A stretch of 64,000 nucleotides of DNA from Rhodospirillaceae bacterium (GTDB lineage Bacteria > Pseudomonadota > Alphaproteobacteria > Rhodospirillales > Rhodospirillaceae). A program made the position numbers and the translations under genes. The DNA lies in contig JAPKDQ010000008.1 in assembly GCA_028822445.1 (NCBI GenBank), forward strand, positions 60,404 through 124,403, given 5' to 3'. Positions 9,015 to 17,882 of the stretch are shown in pieces (within the stretch, counting starts at the first letter, position 1; each line of letters begins with the position of its first letter). Under the pieces are notes generated by a model. It saw only the letters and a program-made list of their open reading frames with translations, was not told where the DNA came from and ran no database searches.

Positions 9015-9352
9015 AGAATTTCCAAGATGTTTTCGGGGGGGCGACCAATCACGGCTTTGTTTCCAGAAACCACAATCGGTCGTTCGATTATGGCTGGGTG
9101 CTCTGCCATGGCTTTAATAATCGCGGCGTCCGTCATCGTGGCGATATCCAACCCGGCTTCTTTGGCTTCTTTCTTTCGCACGATGTCACGGGCAACCATG
9201 CCGAGTTTGAATAAGATATCTTTCAAAGCGGATTTGCTGGGCGGGTCCTTAAGATACTCGACGATTGTTGGGGTAAGTCCACTTTCCTCGATCAGCGCCA
9301 AAGTTTGGCGTGACTTAGAGCACCGTGGATTGTGATAAATGATTGTCGCCAT
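9011..9352 (-). CDS. arsC: Glutaredoxin-dependent arsenate reductase, ArsC family
   Basis: 113 aa, full length for the ArsC/YffB family. The catalytic Cys is C11 in HNPRCSKSR, and the downstream ERPIVV and AVIGRPPE segments carry the Arg residues that bind the oxyanion in ArsC. The reaction is arsenate to arsenite using glutathione and glutaredoxin. Start ATG preceded by GAGG at 7 bases. There is no arsB/acr3 or arsR nearby, so a general disulfide-reductase or stress role in the style of YffB is also possible. The gene upstream on the same transcript is a truncated metallo-beta-lactamase-fold fragment. Confidence 0.9.
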   Translation of the reverse strand: MATIIYHNPRCSKSRQTLALIEESGLTPTIVEYLKDPPSKSALKDILFKLGMVARDIVRKKEAKEAGLDIATMTDAAIIKAMAEHPAIIERPIVVSGNKAVIGRPPENILEIL

Positions 9353-9372
9353 AGTGTTTCCTCAACCCCTAC

Positions 9373-9561
9373 TTAAATCAGAACGCCGTCATTGTCTGTC
9401 GAGATGGCGATGTTTCCGACTGCGCCGATGAACATATAGGTTCCATCTCCGACCTGGTTGGATCGAACCTGGACTGTATCTCGAGTGAGTTGGACGAGCG
9501 CTAGTTGCAGCCAACTTTTGGCAAGTAGCACTAAGAGCGCCGCAAACTTTATACTAACCAT
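9373..9561 (-). pseudogene. N-terminal remnant of an MBL-fold metallohydrolase
   Basis: 62-codon frame. Residues 34-62 (VRSNQVGDGTYMFIG then GNIAISTDNDGVLI) match the first two beta strands of exported metallo-beta-lactamase-fold hydrolases, which normally continue with VDDQFAPL and only later reach the HxHxDH metal site. Here a stop follows the conserved DGVLI directly and arsC begins 20 bases later, so the catalytic part is deleted. The first 30 residues are a hydrophobic leader. It has no possible enzymatic activity; it may be transcribed as a leader of arsC. Reading it as an intact small gene is the alternative, but the abrupt end within a conserved strand argues for a remnant. Confidence 0.6.
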
Positions 9562-9630
9562 GCTCTCTATCCTTGTTCTATGCCTCTGATTGAAGCAATC
9601 GTGTCATGCATAAGCAGGTTGAATAGGTAG

Positions 9631-10266
9631 CTAATCAAAGTCCTCAAATTTATCTTCGGTCGGATTTAGCCACTGAACAAACCCATTGCTAATGTCGAAG
9701 TAAAACCCATGAAGTTCAAGGCTGCCGTTGGCAATCCGTTCAGTTACCCAGGGAAAGGTTTCCAAGTTTTGAAGCGAGAGGCGCACAACCGCCTGCTCGG
9801 TTTGGACCGCTCGATTCCTGTCTTTATTGTTGCCTTGTTGCGCAATTTGAACAGCGTGTTCCGCAATCGACATCCAGGGACCAATAAACTCACCCTCTGG
9901 CTGCTTGCCGTCAGCCATTCCTATCAACGCCTGAATACCGCCGCATTGTGCATGCCCCATCACAATGATATCGGATACTTCCAGACCCTTAACGGCGAAT
10001 TCTAGTGCGGCGCTTGTGCCATGGTAGCCCGGCTTTGGTTCGTAGGGGGGCACTAGATTAGCGACGTTACGGACGATAAAAAGGTCTCCGGGTTCTTGGT
10101 CAAACATTAAGGCCGGGTCGACCCGTGAGTCGCTACAGGCTATTACTAAAGCCTTTGGGTTTTGTCCGCGGTCCGCCAGTTTCTTGAATAGCGGTTGATA
10201 ATCGGGAAGGCGGGTTTCTTTGTATCGAGAGTGCCCGGCTCTAAGTTCTTTGATGAGCGCCGTCAT
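9631..10266 (-). CDS. can: Beta-class carbonic anhydrase
   Basis: 211 aa. Zinc-site residues are all present: C44 and D46 with R48 in ACSDSRVDP, and H105 and C108 in GHAQCGG. Interconverts CO2 and bicarbonate in the cytoplasm, supplying bicarbonate to carboxylases and buffering CO2 released by decarboxylases. Monocistronic as far as can be seen; the truncated MBL gene follows after 69 bases. The C terminus (WLNPTEDKFEDFD) is of ordinary length. Confident family call; the symbol can/cynT is not resolvable from sequence alone. Confidence 0.95.
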   Translation of the reverse strand: MTALIKELRAGHSRYKETRLPDYQPLFKKLADRGQNPKALVIACSDSRVDPALMFDQEPGDLFIVRNVANLVPPYEPKPGYHGTSAALEFAVKGLEVSDIIVMGHAQCGGIQALIGMADGKQPEGEFIGPWMSIAEHAVQIAQQGNNKDRNRAVQTEQAVVRLSLQNLETFPWVTERIANGSLELHGFYFDISNGFVQWLNPTEDKFEDFD

Positions 10267-10331
10267 TTTATGTCCTTATGTTCACAATAACCATTTAGCG
10301 AAACCATCTATCGGGCTTCTTTATTCTGATT

Positions 10332-11576
10332 TCAAGAAGATGCTGCACGTCTTTGAATAATGATCAAGCGAGTGGCATTGACTGCCACAATAAGGACTAG
10401 CCCCAAGGTCACGACGAACGGCAGAACGGGGTTAATATCAAGAAAGAAGCTCCCGGCGATTAAGGGGCCAACGACACGTCCAACCATGGCGGTCCCATTA
10501 GAGAGTCCAAGCATGTAGCCAACTTTGTCTTCAGGACTCACTTTGGTGAGGACGCTAAATAGTACGGTATTCCAAAGGCCAATGCCAATGATTGCGACCC
10601 ATAGGCCAGCTATAGAAACCCATACATTAGAGCCGTAGAGAAAGGTCGATAAGCCGGCCAGGTTAATAATGGCTCCGATGAAGTATGCACCAACGTCTCC
10701 AAAGCGCTTTGAGAGCGGTCCTACGAGGCCGATGGTTGCCACCATATAAGCAAGGCCCATAGAAGCCATGCCAAAGCTGACGTTGTTGGGCCCCCAATCG
10801 TGCAGTCCTTGGGCCCAGAACGCGAATGAAAATTGGTCTGAGCCACTGACATAGCCGCCGATAAAGAACTGTATGATTAGAAGCGTCAGTCCGACCCTGC
10901 CAAGCGTAACTCTAGGCGTTTTAGCTACAGTGTCTGATATTATTTCAGTGTCGTTTTGTGATTGTCTCAATGCCGTGCGTCGTTTCTCCCCCGGCCGTGT
11001 TTCTTTCAGGAAAACCACGCCAATGAGTGTCGCTAGGGCGCCCAGTCCAGCGGCTAAGTACGATGGCATCGCGTGTGTAAAGGTATCCAGATCACTGCCC
11101 ATGAGCAGGCCACCGAATACGGGGCCAATGAAAAAGGCGAGGGCTGTAGCGCCGGACCCATACCCTAAATATTTCGCGCGATTTCCGTGGGTCGTTGAAT
11201 CCGCAATCATGGCAAAGCCGATGGAGACATTACCACCCGTAATTCCCTGTAGAGCACGTGCCACGAACATGGAGTCGATGCTGTCCGCTAGACCAAAAAT
11301 GATAAAGGTCAAGGAACTAGACGCGAGGGAAATCATAAAGATCGGTTTGCGGCCGAATTTATCGGAGAGCTTGCCCCATATCGGTGCGACGAAAATCATC
11401 AACGCTGGCATAAGGGTAAAGAGTAATGAAATTTGAAATGATGTTGCGCCGTATTTTTGCCCGATGAATGGTAGCATCGGGAGAATAATACTGGCCGGTA
11501 TCACAGAGGCAAAAATAGTGACGAAAAGGACGGGCACAGGCGGGATACCAAAGGTGATAAGGAAACGACGCTTCAC
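10332..11576 (-). CDS. Major facilitator superfamily transporter (drug/metabolite exporter type)
   Basis: 414 aa with 12 predicted membrane helices and a charged cytoplasmic loop in the middle (residues about 196-222, rich in Arg, Lys and Gln). The signature loop 2-3 motif GKLSDKFGRKP (about residues 68-78) is intact and the helix 5 region has GYGSGATALAFFIGPVFGG, similar to motif C of the 12-TM TetA-like antiporters, so proton-coupled efflux is most likely. Substrate unknown. It is divergent from hisC with about 110 bases between them and stands alone. Confidence 0.9.
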   Translation of the reverse strand: MKRRFLITFGIPPVPVLFVTIFASVIPASIILPMLPFIGQKYGATSFQISLLFTLMPALMIFVAPIWGKLSDKFGRKPIFMISLASSSLTFIIFGLADSIDSMFVARALQGITGGNVSIGFAMIADSTTHGNRAKYLGYGSGATALAFFIGPVFGGLLMGSDLDTFTHAMPSYLAAGLGALATLIGVVFLKETRPGEKRRTALRQSQNDTEIISDTVAKTPRVTLGRVGLTLLIIQFFIGGYVSGSDQFSFAFWAQGLHDWGPNNVSFGMASMGLAYMVATIGLVGPLSKRFGDVGAYFIGAIINLAGLSTFLYGSNVWVSIAGLWVAIIGIGLWNTVLFSVLTKVSPEDKVGYMLGLSNGTAMVGRVVGPLIAGSFFLDINPVLPFVVTLGLVLIVAVNATRLIIIQRRAASS

Positions 11577-11688
11577 TTGAGCCTATCAGCTATTTGAGTC
11601 AACGCGTTTGTCTGATCGCTTGATCCCTGGCGGTATACATGGTTAGCGTGAGGCTCATTTTTTAGTCGTAAATAATCGGAGTTCGTCA

Positions 11689-12780
11689 ATGCCGTTAGTC
11701 GCCCGCCCAGGCTTGGACCGTATTCAATCCTATAAACCTGGACAACGCCCGATTGGGGGCGGGGGCCCTGGCATTAAGCTGTCTGCTAATGAGTCAGCCT
11801 TGGGGCCAAGTCCAAAGGCAATGGCTGCCTATGCCGAAGCCGCTAGGGTAATGGAACGCTACCCTGATGCCAACGCTGTCGGCATTCGGAATGTAATTGC
11901 TGACAGATACGGTATTGCAGCGGAGAAGATTCTCATGGGAATCGGCTCCGATGAACTCTTAAGTGCGTTGGTCCGGGCATATGCCGGTGCAGGCGATGAG
12001 GTTCTTTACCCAACGGCAACATTTCCCATGTACCGCATCTATGGGCTGTCCACGGGAGCGAACATTGTTCAGGCGCCCGACGCTGGACATAGCGCGGATG
12101 TTGACGCGCTTCTCACCGCCGTGACCGACAGAACAAAGGTTGTGATCGTCGCCAACCCGAATAACCCGACCGGCACCTATTTACCCGGTGATGAAATGGC
12201 CCGTCTTCGTGCTGGCCTGCGTGATAACATTCTCCTTATTATCGATGCGGCCTACGCGGAGTATGTCGCCAAGCCTGACTACGATGTGGGAATTTCTCTG
12301 GTAGAGGCCACCGACAACACGGTTATGACGCGCACGTTTTCTAAAGTGCATGGAATGGCATCCCTGCGCATCGGGTGGTGCTATGCCCATTCCGATGTTG
12401 TATCCGTGGTTGGTCGGATTCGGTCTCCGTTCAATGTCTCAAGCGCGGCGCAGGCAGCTGGGATCGCGGCGCTGGAAGATAAGGCGCACGAAGACGCGGT
12501 GGTAGCCCATACGGCGAAATGGCACAGCATTGCGACGCAACGATTGTCCGCACTAGGGCTCGAAATCACTGGGACTGAAGGCAACTTCGTTTGTGTCGAA
12601 TTCCCTGATGAAGATGGCAAGCGTTCGACTGACGTGTATGAGTTTCTTCGTCAACGCAATATTATTGTTCGGGCGATGGCCGGATTTGGGCTGCCTAAAC
12701 ACGTCCGGATCACCATTGGTCTCGATGAGGAAATGGAGGTGTGCCTTGAGGCTACCAATGAGTTTGTTAAATCGTGGTGA
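11689..12780 (+). CDS. hisC: Histidinol-phosphate aminotransferase (class I/II PLP aminotransferase)
   Basis: 363 aa, the normal HisC length. Blocks in order: KLSANESALGPSPKA (N-terminal substrate loop), GIGSDELL, ANPNNPTGTY (PLP-phosphate contacts), DAAYAEY (Asp to the pyridine nitrogen), and the Schiff-base lysine in TFSKVHGMASLRIGW at about residue 220, plus the late Arg in HVRITIG. Transfers the amino group from glutamate to imidazole-acetol phosphate in histidine synthesis; such enzymes may also serve aromatic amino acids. It is not in a his operon here, as is common in alphaproteobacteria. Confidence 0.92.
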   Translation: MPLVARPGLDRIQSYKPGQRPIGGGGPGIKLSANESALGPSPKAMAAYAEAARVMERYPDANAVGIRNVIADRYGIAAEKILMGIGSDELLSALVRAYAGAGDEVLYPTATFPMYRIYGLSTGANIVQAPDAGHSADVDALLTAVTDRTKVVIVANPNNPTGTYLPGDEMARLRAGLRDNILLIIDAAYAEYVAKPDYDVGISLVEATDNTVMTRTFSKVHGMASLRIGWCYAHSDVVSVVGRIRSPFNVSSAAQAAGIAALEDKAHEDAVVAHTAKWHSIATQRLSALGLEITGTEGNFVCVEFPDEDGKRSTDVYEFLRQRNIIVRAMAGFGLPKHVRITIGLDEEMEVCLEATNEFVKSW

Positions 12781-13138
12781 GATAACAAGTGTCTTTATGG
12801 AAGAGATTGCACCTTAGGGTGCTCGCCGTGGTCTAACGGACACGTAATTCACGTCGCCCTAAAAACCCTCTTTGCCGTAGTTTTCGATGACCATTAGAAC
12901 ACCAGGACGACCGCCAGTTTTAACGCTTCGTAATTCATGTGTATGCGGCCTTGGAGCACGTCATCTGGCTGGCACTCCATGACGTCATTGAATATTAGTC
13001 TTTAATTCTCCCAGTTTTCCGTAAACGAATAAATCAATAAACCAACGTATCGAATTCGCGCTCTATGGGTGTTCGTGCCAATATCGATCCGGTCTCAAGA
13101 GCCTAATGACTGCCGCTAGCTGAAAGGTGTCTTATTGC
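12781..13138. other. 358-base gap, possible short coding remnant on the minus strand
   Basis: No gene with a start site. On the minus strand 12859-12957 an open stretch reads HTHELRSVKTGGRPG and then VLMVIENYGKEGF before a stop, which resembles a protein C terminus. It has no start, no upstream partner frame and no recognised family. No terminator found for hisC. Confidence 0.2.
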
Positions 13139-14722
13139 TTAGATTCCTAGTGCTCCTGGGTTCATTAGGCCCTTGGGATCAACATGAGCCTTTAGTGCCT
13201 TTACCATCGCCATGGCGCCGGCATCGCGCTCACGTGTATATGGATAAACCTTACCGATTTGCATATGGGCTCCGCCACACTCGTAAAAGCAATCGATTAT
13301 ACCTTTCTTCATCTCTTCGACGAGCTTGCGTCCATCCATATTGACGGGGAAGTCGGTCAGTTTCTTCAGTATTTCTGGGTCAGTGTGGCGATCATGGAAC
13401 GGTTCGCGCGCATCTTCCCAATAAAATACGGGCTCATATAGGAACCCATTGGTTGCCAGCGTTGTGAACATCGATGCCGTAATAACCTTGTGCTGCTCCA
13501 TCTGGCCTTTGTAGCGCGTGTGCAACGCCATCAGTTTATCCTGGAATTCTGCAACGCGAGAGAACGGAAGAATGCCGTGAAGTGGAACCCAGCGTTCTCC
13601 GGACATGCCAAGGAGCGAGAAGGGAGGAAAGGGATAGGCACGGACAACGGCCGGAACCGTATTCACGATTTCATTCCCGAACGGCCCAACGGCTTTACGA
13701 AGCGCGCTGAGTTGGCTCTTCATTTCACGCATATCGCGGGCTTCGCAAATGAAGTGTGCCGTATATTCGGCTTTATCGATAAACCGTTTGCCGGCCAGAG
13801 CGATTTTTAACATCTGCCATGCGCCAGCAAAAATGTTGCGGCCAGCTGTACCGACAGCCCATAGTGTCTTGAGATCTTGAGCCAGCCCTTGGCCACCCGT
13901 GAATACTTTCATAACCGTCGTGTCAAAGCCGAAAGCTTCTGTCGGTAATCCTTCACGCGCGGCAGCGGCCATGCCTCTATGGAGGCCGCTAAATTCATCA
14001 AACGCGTATGAGAGCCCCATCACGACAGGTAAACGACGCTGTAGGCGCAACGTAATCGTGGCTTTGATCCCCAATGCGCCTGCATCATTGCAGAACAATC
14101 CAGTGAGGTCTGGTCCATAATGGCGAAAGAACGGGCTATGATTGGGTTGTCCTGCGGACCCGGTGGTTACGATAGACCCATCCGCTAACACAATTTCCAT
14201 GCATTCGGCAGCAACACCAGAGGGGCCCCATTTCGATGACCCATACGTGAGGCTGCCCTGCGACATTGAGCCGCCGACCGTTGCAGTCATACCGGAGAAC
14301 GGACCCCAGAAAATGGGCCTTACGTTTTTGTCGGACAAAGCGTCTTCTAGTGCTGCCCAGGTGCATCCAGATTCTACGGTGACATACATATCCTCCGTAT
14401 TAATTTCGAGAACACGGTTCATTTTTCGTGTGTCGACGGTAATGCCATTGCTTGTTGTGGGAACGTATCCGTCGGTGTAGGAAAAACCTCCACCGCGAGG
14501 AAACAGCGCAACGTCGGCTGATGTAATTGCGGCTACTGCTTGAGATAGTTTTTCTTTTGAATCAGGTTGGATAACGGCCAGTACGGTGGGGCCTTGGTTG
14601 TAAACATCTTGCGAGTAGTAAGACCGTTCGGTCTCATCAAGAATGATATTGTCCGCACCTAGGATGCCCGTGAGTGAAGTGATTAAACTAGAATGGGCGG
14701 ATACAGTTTGGGCTTCAGACAT
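13139..14722 (-). CDS. FAD-linked oxidase of the vanillyl-alcohol oxidase / FAD_binding_4 family
   Basis: 527 aa from the ATG at 14722, preferred to the GTG at 14725 because AAGGA lies 9 bases before the ATG. The N-terminal PCMH FAD domain is shown by LFPRGGGFSYTDGYVP (about 75-90), ITVDTRKMNRVLEIN and VTVESGCTWAALEDAL. The large C-terminal domain carries the FAD-oxidase_C pattern, ending HVDPKGLMNPGALGI. Members oxidise phenolic alcohols, hydroxy acids or alkyl phenols. A covalent-FAD His/Tyr could not be assigned. It follows the iclR-type gene by 75 bases on the same strand and may be part of that regulon. Substrate unknown. Confidence 0.88.
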   Translation of the reverse strand: MSEAQTVSAHSSLITSLTGILGADNIILDETERSYYSQDVYNQGPTVLAVIQPDSKEKLSQAVAAITSADVALFPRGGGFSYTDGYVPTTSNGITVDTRKMNRVLEINTEDMYVTVESGCTWAALEDALSDKNVRPIFWGPFSGMTATVGGSMSQGSLTYGSSKWGPSGVAAECMEIVLADGSIVTTGSAGQPNHSPFFRHYGPDLTGLFCNDAGALGIKATITLRLQRRLPVVMGLSYAFDEFSGLHRGMAAAAREGLPTEAFGFDTTVMKVFTGGQGLAQDLKTLWAVGTAGRNIFAGAWQMLKIALAGKRFIDKAEYTAHFICEARDMREMKSQLSALRKAVGPFGNEIVNTVPAVVRAYPFPPFSLLGMSGERWVPLHGILPFSRVAEFQDKLMALHTRYKGQMEQHKVITASMFTTLATNGFLYEPVFYWEDAREPFHDRHTDPEILKKLTDFPVNMDGRKLVEEMKKGIIDCFYECGGAHMQIGKVYPYTRERDAGAMAMVKALKAHVDPKGLMNPGALGI

Positions 14723-14800
14723 CACAGACCTTCCTTACATTTCTGTTCTTGATATTGGGCGTCGAAATGCAATTAGCAAATCAATCGCGATACGTATCCG

Positions 14801-15601
14801 CTAGGTTGCGGGCATATGCGCTTTATCAAAAGCGACTGCGATGTCTTCAGCTGTCTTTTTCATATGCGGGACGTGTTTCTCGATCGCTTGGTCAGCTGTT
14901 AATGCGGACCGAATAAACCGTACGACTACACCGCCGATTACACGGCGCTTAATGTAAAGCGGAACCGCAATACTCATTTCTTGCATGGAAGGATTATCGT
15001 ATACTGAAAACCCATTTCGCCGAACTTCTGCTAAGATCCGCTCTACCAGTTGACGATCCCGAGAGAAGTTGTCTTCCATGCGGTCGGATTTCTTCAGGAC
15101 TTCAAGTAAGACGTCTCGCTGTTCATCGCTGCAAAAGGCGAGGTAGGCGCGTCCGGAAGACGACCCTAAGACCGGAACGCGAAGGCCAGCCGAGTACCTT
15201 TCTAGGGCAAGAGGGCTGTCGCGGTCCGTGGTTTCCCGGACTAGCATCGACATGCCGTTCAAGGTTGAGATGGCGAGAGGCCATATGACATCGTCGGCGA
15301 GTTTGTTTAGTAAGGGTTTAGCAATTTCTTGCACCCAGCTCTCGTCATCATAGCCTTCGGACAGAGACCTTACTTTTGTAGTAACCCGGTACCGGTCATC
15401 ACTGATGTCGCGAACGGCATAACCAGAAACACAAAGTGTTTCTAAAACCCGGTAGGCTGTCGTTCGCGGCAATCCGACAGCCTTGGCAATGTCGGTGACA
15501 GTTGCGCCATTGCGAATGTTCAGCTGTTGTATGGAATCCAGGCCTCGCATCAGTGCCCTAATTGGTCTGACTGAATCTGTGCTCTGCTTCTTAGTGGGCA
15601 T
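14801..15601 (-). CDS. IclR-family transcriptional regulator
   Basis: 266 aa from the ATG at 15601, which has AGGA about 9 bases upstream; a start at 15628 would add nine residues. The N-terminal winged helix (about residues 10-75) includes TVTDIAKAVGLPRTTAYRVL, the IclR recognition-helix pattern. The effector domain spans about 90-255, with GSSSGRAYLAF and SMQEMSIAVPL typical of the ligand pocket. It is divergent from the flavin reductase/monooxygenase genes and upstream of the FAD oxidase, so it probably controls both and senses an aromatic or organic-acid intermediate. Repeated GTGGAC sequences lie in the intergenic region. Confidence 0.92.
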   Translation of the reverse strand: MPTKKQSTDSVRPIRALMRGLDSIQQLNIRNGATVTDIAKAVGLPRTTAYRVLETLCVSGYAVRDISDDRYRVTTKVRSLSEGYDDESWVQEIAKPLLNKLADDVIWPLAISTLNGMSMLVRETTDRDSPLALERYSAGLRVPVLGSSSGRAYLAFCSDEQRDVLLEVLKKSDRMEDNFSRDRQLVERILAEVRRNGFSVYDNPSMQEMSIAVPLYIKRRVIGGVVVRFIRSALTADQAIEKHVPHMKKTAEDIAVAFDKAHMPAT

Positions 15602-15739
15602 TGCGTAGTGTCCTGTGCGTGATCGCATTCATGAAAGTCTTAGTGGACGGACGTTATCACTCATGGCTAACCGCAGCGTGGAGGTATAAGACCGCAGAGT
15701 AGAATATTATGCACACATGGTATGCCTTTCGACCGCTAG

Positions 15740-15748
15740 GTGGACAAT
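15740..15748 (+). promoter_or_regulatory. Candidate IclR operator half-site GTGGACAAT (copy 1)
   Basis: The 9-mer GTGGACAAT occurs here, between the divergent regulator and flavin reductase genes, and again at 16476-16484 just upstream of the FAD monooxygenase. A GTGGAC core is also at 15643-15648 and 15809-15814. IclR proteins bind short imperfect palindromes near their own promoters. Inference from recurrence only. Confidence 0.3.
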
Positions 15749-15799
15749 CATTCTCGGAACCCAACTACAATTCGAAAGCAAGCTACATAATGTATGGCG

Positions 15800-15815
15800 G
15801 GTCCTTTAGTGGACC
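15800..15815. promoter_or_regulatory. Inverted repeat GGTCC-N6-GGACC upstream of the flavin reductase gene
   Basis: Perfect 5-bp arms (15800-15804 and 15811-15815) around TTTAGT, 58 bases before the flavin reductase start. The right arm overlaps a GTGGAC core that recurs in this region. Plausible operator for the divergent IclR-type regulator. Confidence 0.3.
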
Positions 15816-15872
15816 ACAGAGATGTTAACTTGATAGACAGGGGGCGGTTGTGAGCCTTACAAAGACACTACT

Positions 15873-16430
15873 GTGAATAGTGAAGCCCTCCATACAGGTT
15901 CTGACTTGGTCTTAGATGGGGAAGTCGGTCTAGATCCGTCAAAGGACGATGATGCGCGCCGCGCGTTTCGGGATGCTCTCGGACAGTTCTGCACAGGTGT
16001 CACCACAATCACCACGGTGTCCCAAACAGGAGAGCATATCGGCATAACCGCCAGTTCGTTTAATTCACTGTCGCTCGACCCGCCGCTGATCCTCTGGAGC
16101 ATTGCAGAGACAACCCCTAGTTTTGATTGCTTCTCTAAGGGGGAGCCTTTTGTTGTCAATGTTTTGGCGGCAGACCAAGAAGGCCTTGCGATGAAGTTCG
16201 CTCAATCAGCAACGGATAAGTTTGACGGGGTGAGTACACAGCTCGGATTGCGAGGCATTCCAATTATTGATGGATGCGTTGCCTATCTGGAATGTGAGGT
16301 TGATGCGCGACATTCTGGGGGCGATCACGATATTATTGTCGGGCGAGTTCACCGCGTGTTTAACCTCCGAAAAGCCCCACTATTGTTCCATGGCGGAGCA
16401 TTTCATTCACTTATTGGACGTAACGCGTAA
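15873..16430 (+). CDS. NAD(P)H:flavin oxidoreductase (flavin reductase-like, HpaC type)
   Basis: 185 aa starting at GTG. Residues 30-180 form a flavin reductase-like split-barrel: FRDALGQFCTGVTTITT, then GITASSFNSLSLDPPLILW, the flavin-binding block, FVVNVLA, and the closing GRVHRVF segment. Such proteins reduce FMN or FAD for two-component monooxygenases. The neighbouring FAD monooxygenase is of the single-component type, so the true partner may be elsewhere, or the reductase may act on another oxygenase. An extra acidic N-terminal stretch of about 25 residues precedes the domain. First gene of a plus-strand catabolic series. Confidence 0.88.
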   Translation: MNSEALHTGSDLVLDGEVGLDPSKDDDARRAFRDALGQFCTGVTTITTVSQTGEHIGITASSFNSLSLDPPLILWSIAETTPSFDCFSKGEPFVVNVLAADQEGLAMKFAQSATDKFDGVSTQLGLRGIPIIDGCVAYLECEVDARHSGGDHDIIVGRVHRVFNLRKAPLLFHGGAFHSLIGRNA

Positions 16431-16475
16431 ATATTCCTTTATCAAGTGCGCGAGCCTCTGATTCCTGATCACTTC

Positions 16476-16484
16476 GTGGACAAT
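16476..16484 (+). promoter_or_regulatory. Candidate IclR operator half-site GTGGACAAT (copy 2)
   Basis: Exact second copy of the 9-mer seen at 15740-15748, located in the 166-base gap before the FAD monooxygenase gene (113 bases before its ATG). Same strand and orientation relative to the plus-strand genes. Confidence 0.3.
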
Positions 16485-16596
16485 GTCTTAGGCTGACTTG
16501 TTCGGCTATGTGCCAGTGCTAAAATCACATTAATAACTACCGGATGGTCGGGCAACAATCCGGAAACAAACTGACAAAGTCCAAGGACGTATTCAT

Positions 16597-17808
16597 ATGC
16601 CGATCAATCTAAGGGGCAAAGACCCAGTCATCATCGCGGGCGCTGGCCCAGTTGGCTGTACGCTGGCGTTGTACCTGGCGCGCGAAGGAATTCCGGTCTT
16701 GATGTTTGAGGCGGACTCAGAACTCCCAGAAGACTTGCGGGCTTCTACGTGGCACCCCCCAACGCTCGACATGCTCGATACATTGGGCATCACAGACGAA
16801 CTGTTAGGGACAGGGCTTATTGTTCCGAACTACCAGTATCGTGATCGCCGGTCCGGTGAGTACGCTGATTTTAAAATGGCAGACCTTGGCGATGCGACGA
16901 ACCATCCATACCGTTTGCAGACAGAACAGTTCCGACTGACACGCATCGTGTGTCGAATTCTGGAAGGCATGGACAATGCCGAAGTGCGCTTCAGTCACAC
17001 TGTTACCAACGTGTCTCAGGATGCGGATTCAGTGACGGTGACGGTCGACACACCAGAAGGGTCAGAGGATATTCGTGGATCTCTCGTCTTTGCCGGCGAT
17101 GGCGCCAACAGCGCGATTCGGCGCAAGGCATCGATCGAGTTCGAAGGCTTTACATACCCAGAGAAATTTTTGGTCGCATCAACACCATATCCTCTTGAGG
17201 ACCATTTCCCAGGCCTAGCGTGGGTGAACTATATTGCGGACCCCGATGAATGGTGCGTGCTGCTGCGATGCAACAACTTGTGGCGCGTGCTATTCCCTAC
17301 ACCTTCCGAATATACAAACGAGCAGCTTTTGTCTGACGACTATATTCAGGAACGTCTTCACTTCTTGGCAGAGTTAGACGGAGACTTCGAAGTCGAACAC
17401 CGCACGCTTTACAACGTCCATCAACGTGTGGCGAAAGACTATCGCATAGGCCGCATCTTGCTTGGCGGTGATTCAGCGCACGTGAATAACCCGCTTGGCG
17501 GCATGGGGATGAACGGCGGCATCCATGATGCCATTAATCTTGCTGAGAAACTCATAATGATAGACCGTGGCGAGGCGGATGATGACATCCTAAATCTCTA
17601 CGATCGCCAGCGCCGCATCATTTGTAAGGATTTTGTTCAAAGCCAGAGTATCGCCAATAAAAAAGCGATTGAAGCGCAAGACCCTGAATCGCACAAGAAA
17701 CAGCAAGAGAAGTACATGGAAGCAGCGGCTGATCCAAAACTGGCCCTACCATTCCTGCGCCGCACGTCGATGATTGATAGTGTGCGGGATTCATACGAGA
17801 TCACGTAA
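16597..17808 (+). CDS. FAD-dependent aromatic monooxygenase (PHBH/MhpA-like)
   Basis: 403 aa. Rossmann FAD site VIIAGAGPVGCTLALYLA near residue 15 with the acidic FE at the end of strand 2; the NAD(P)H/FAD DG motif reads GDGANSAIRRKA (about 167); the GD motif GRILLGGDSAHVNNPLGG (about 286) is intact. These features define class A flavoprotein hydroxylases, which hydroxylate activated phenols or N-heterocycles using NAD(P)H and O2. The C terminus stops soon after the substrate domain, so it lacks the thioredoxin-like extension of PHHY-type enzymes. Upstream lies a candidate operator; downstream, 74 bases on, the racemase-like gene suggests a joint ring-degradation pathway. Confidence 0.92.
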   Translation: MPINLRGKDPVIIAGAGPVGCTLALYLAREGIPVLMFEADSELPEDLRASTWHPPTLDMLDTLGITDELLGTGLIVPNYQYRDRRSGEYADFKMADLGDATNHPYRLQTEQFRLTRIVCRILEGMDNAEVRFSHTVTNVSQDADSVTVTVDTPEGSEDIRGSLVFAGDGANSAIRRKASIEFEGFTYPEKFLVASTPYPLEDHFPGLAWVNYIADPDEWCVLLRCNNLWRVLFPTPSEYTNEQLLSDDYIQERLHFLAELDGDFEVEHRTLYNVHQRVAKDYRIGRILLGGDSAHVNNPLGGMGMNGGIHDAINLAEKLIMIDRGEADDDILNLYDRQRRIICKDFVQSQSIANKKAIEAQDPESHKKQQEKYMEAAADPKLALPFLRRTSMIDSVRDSYEIT

Positions 17809-17882
17809 ACAGTTTCGTTTATCATACTTATGTTATACGGCCGCGTCGGACGAGGGCGGTCGACTAAAGTAAACGGGGGCTC

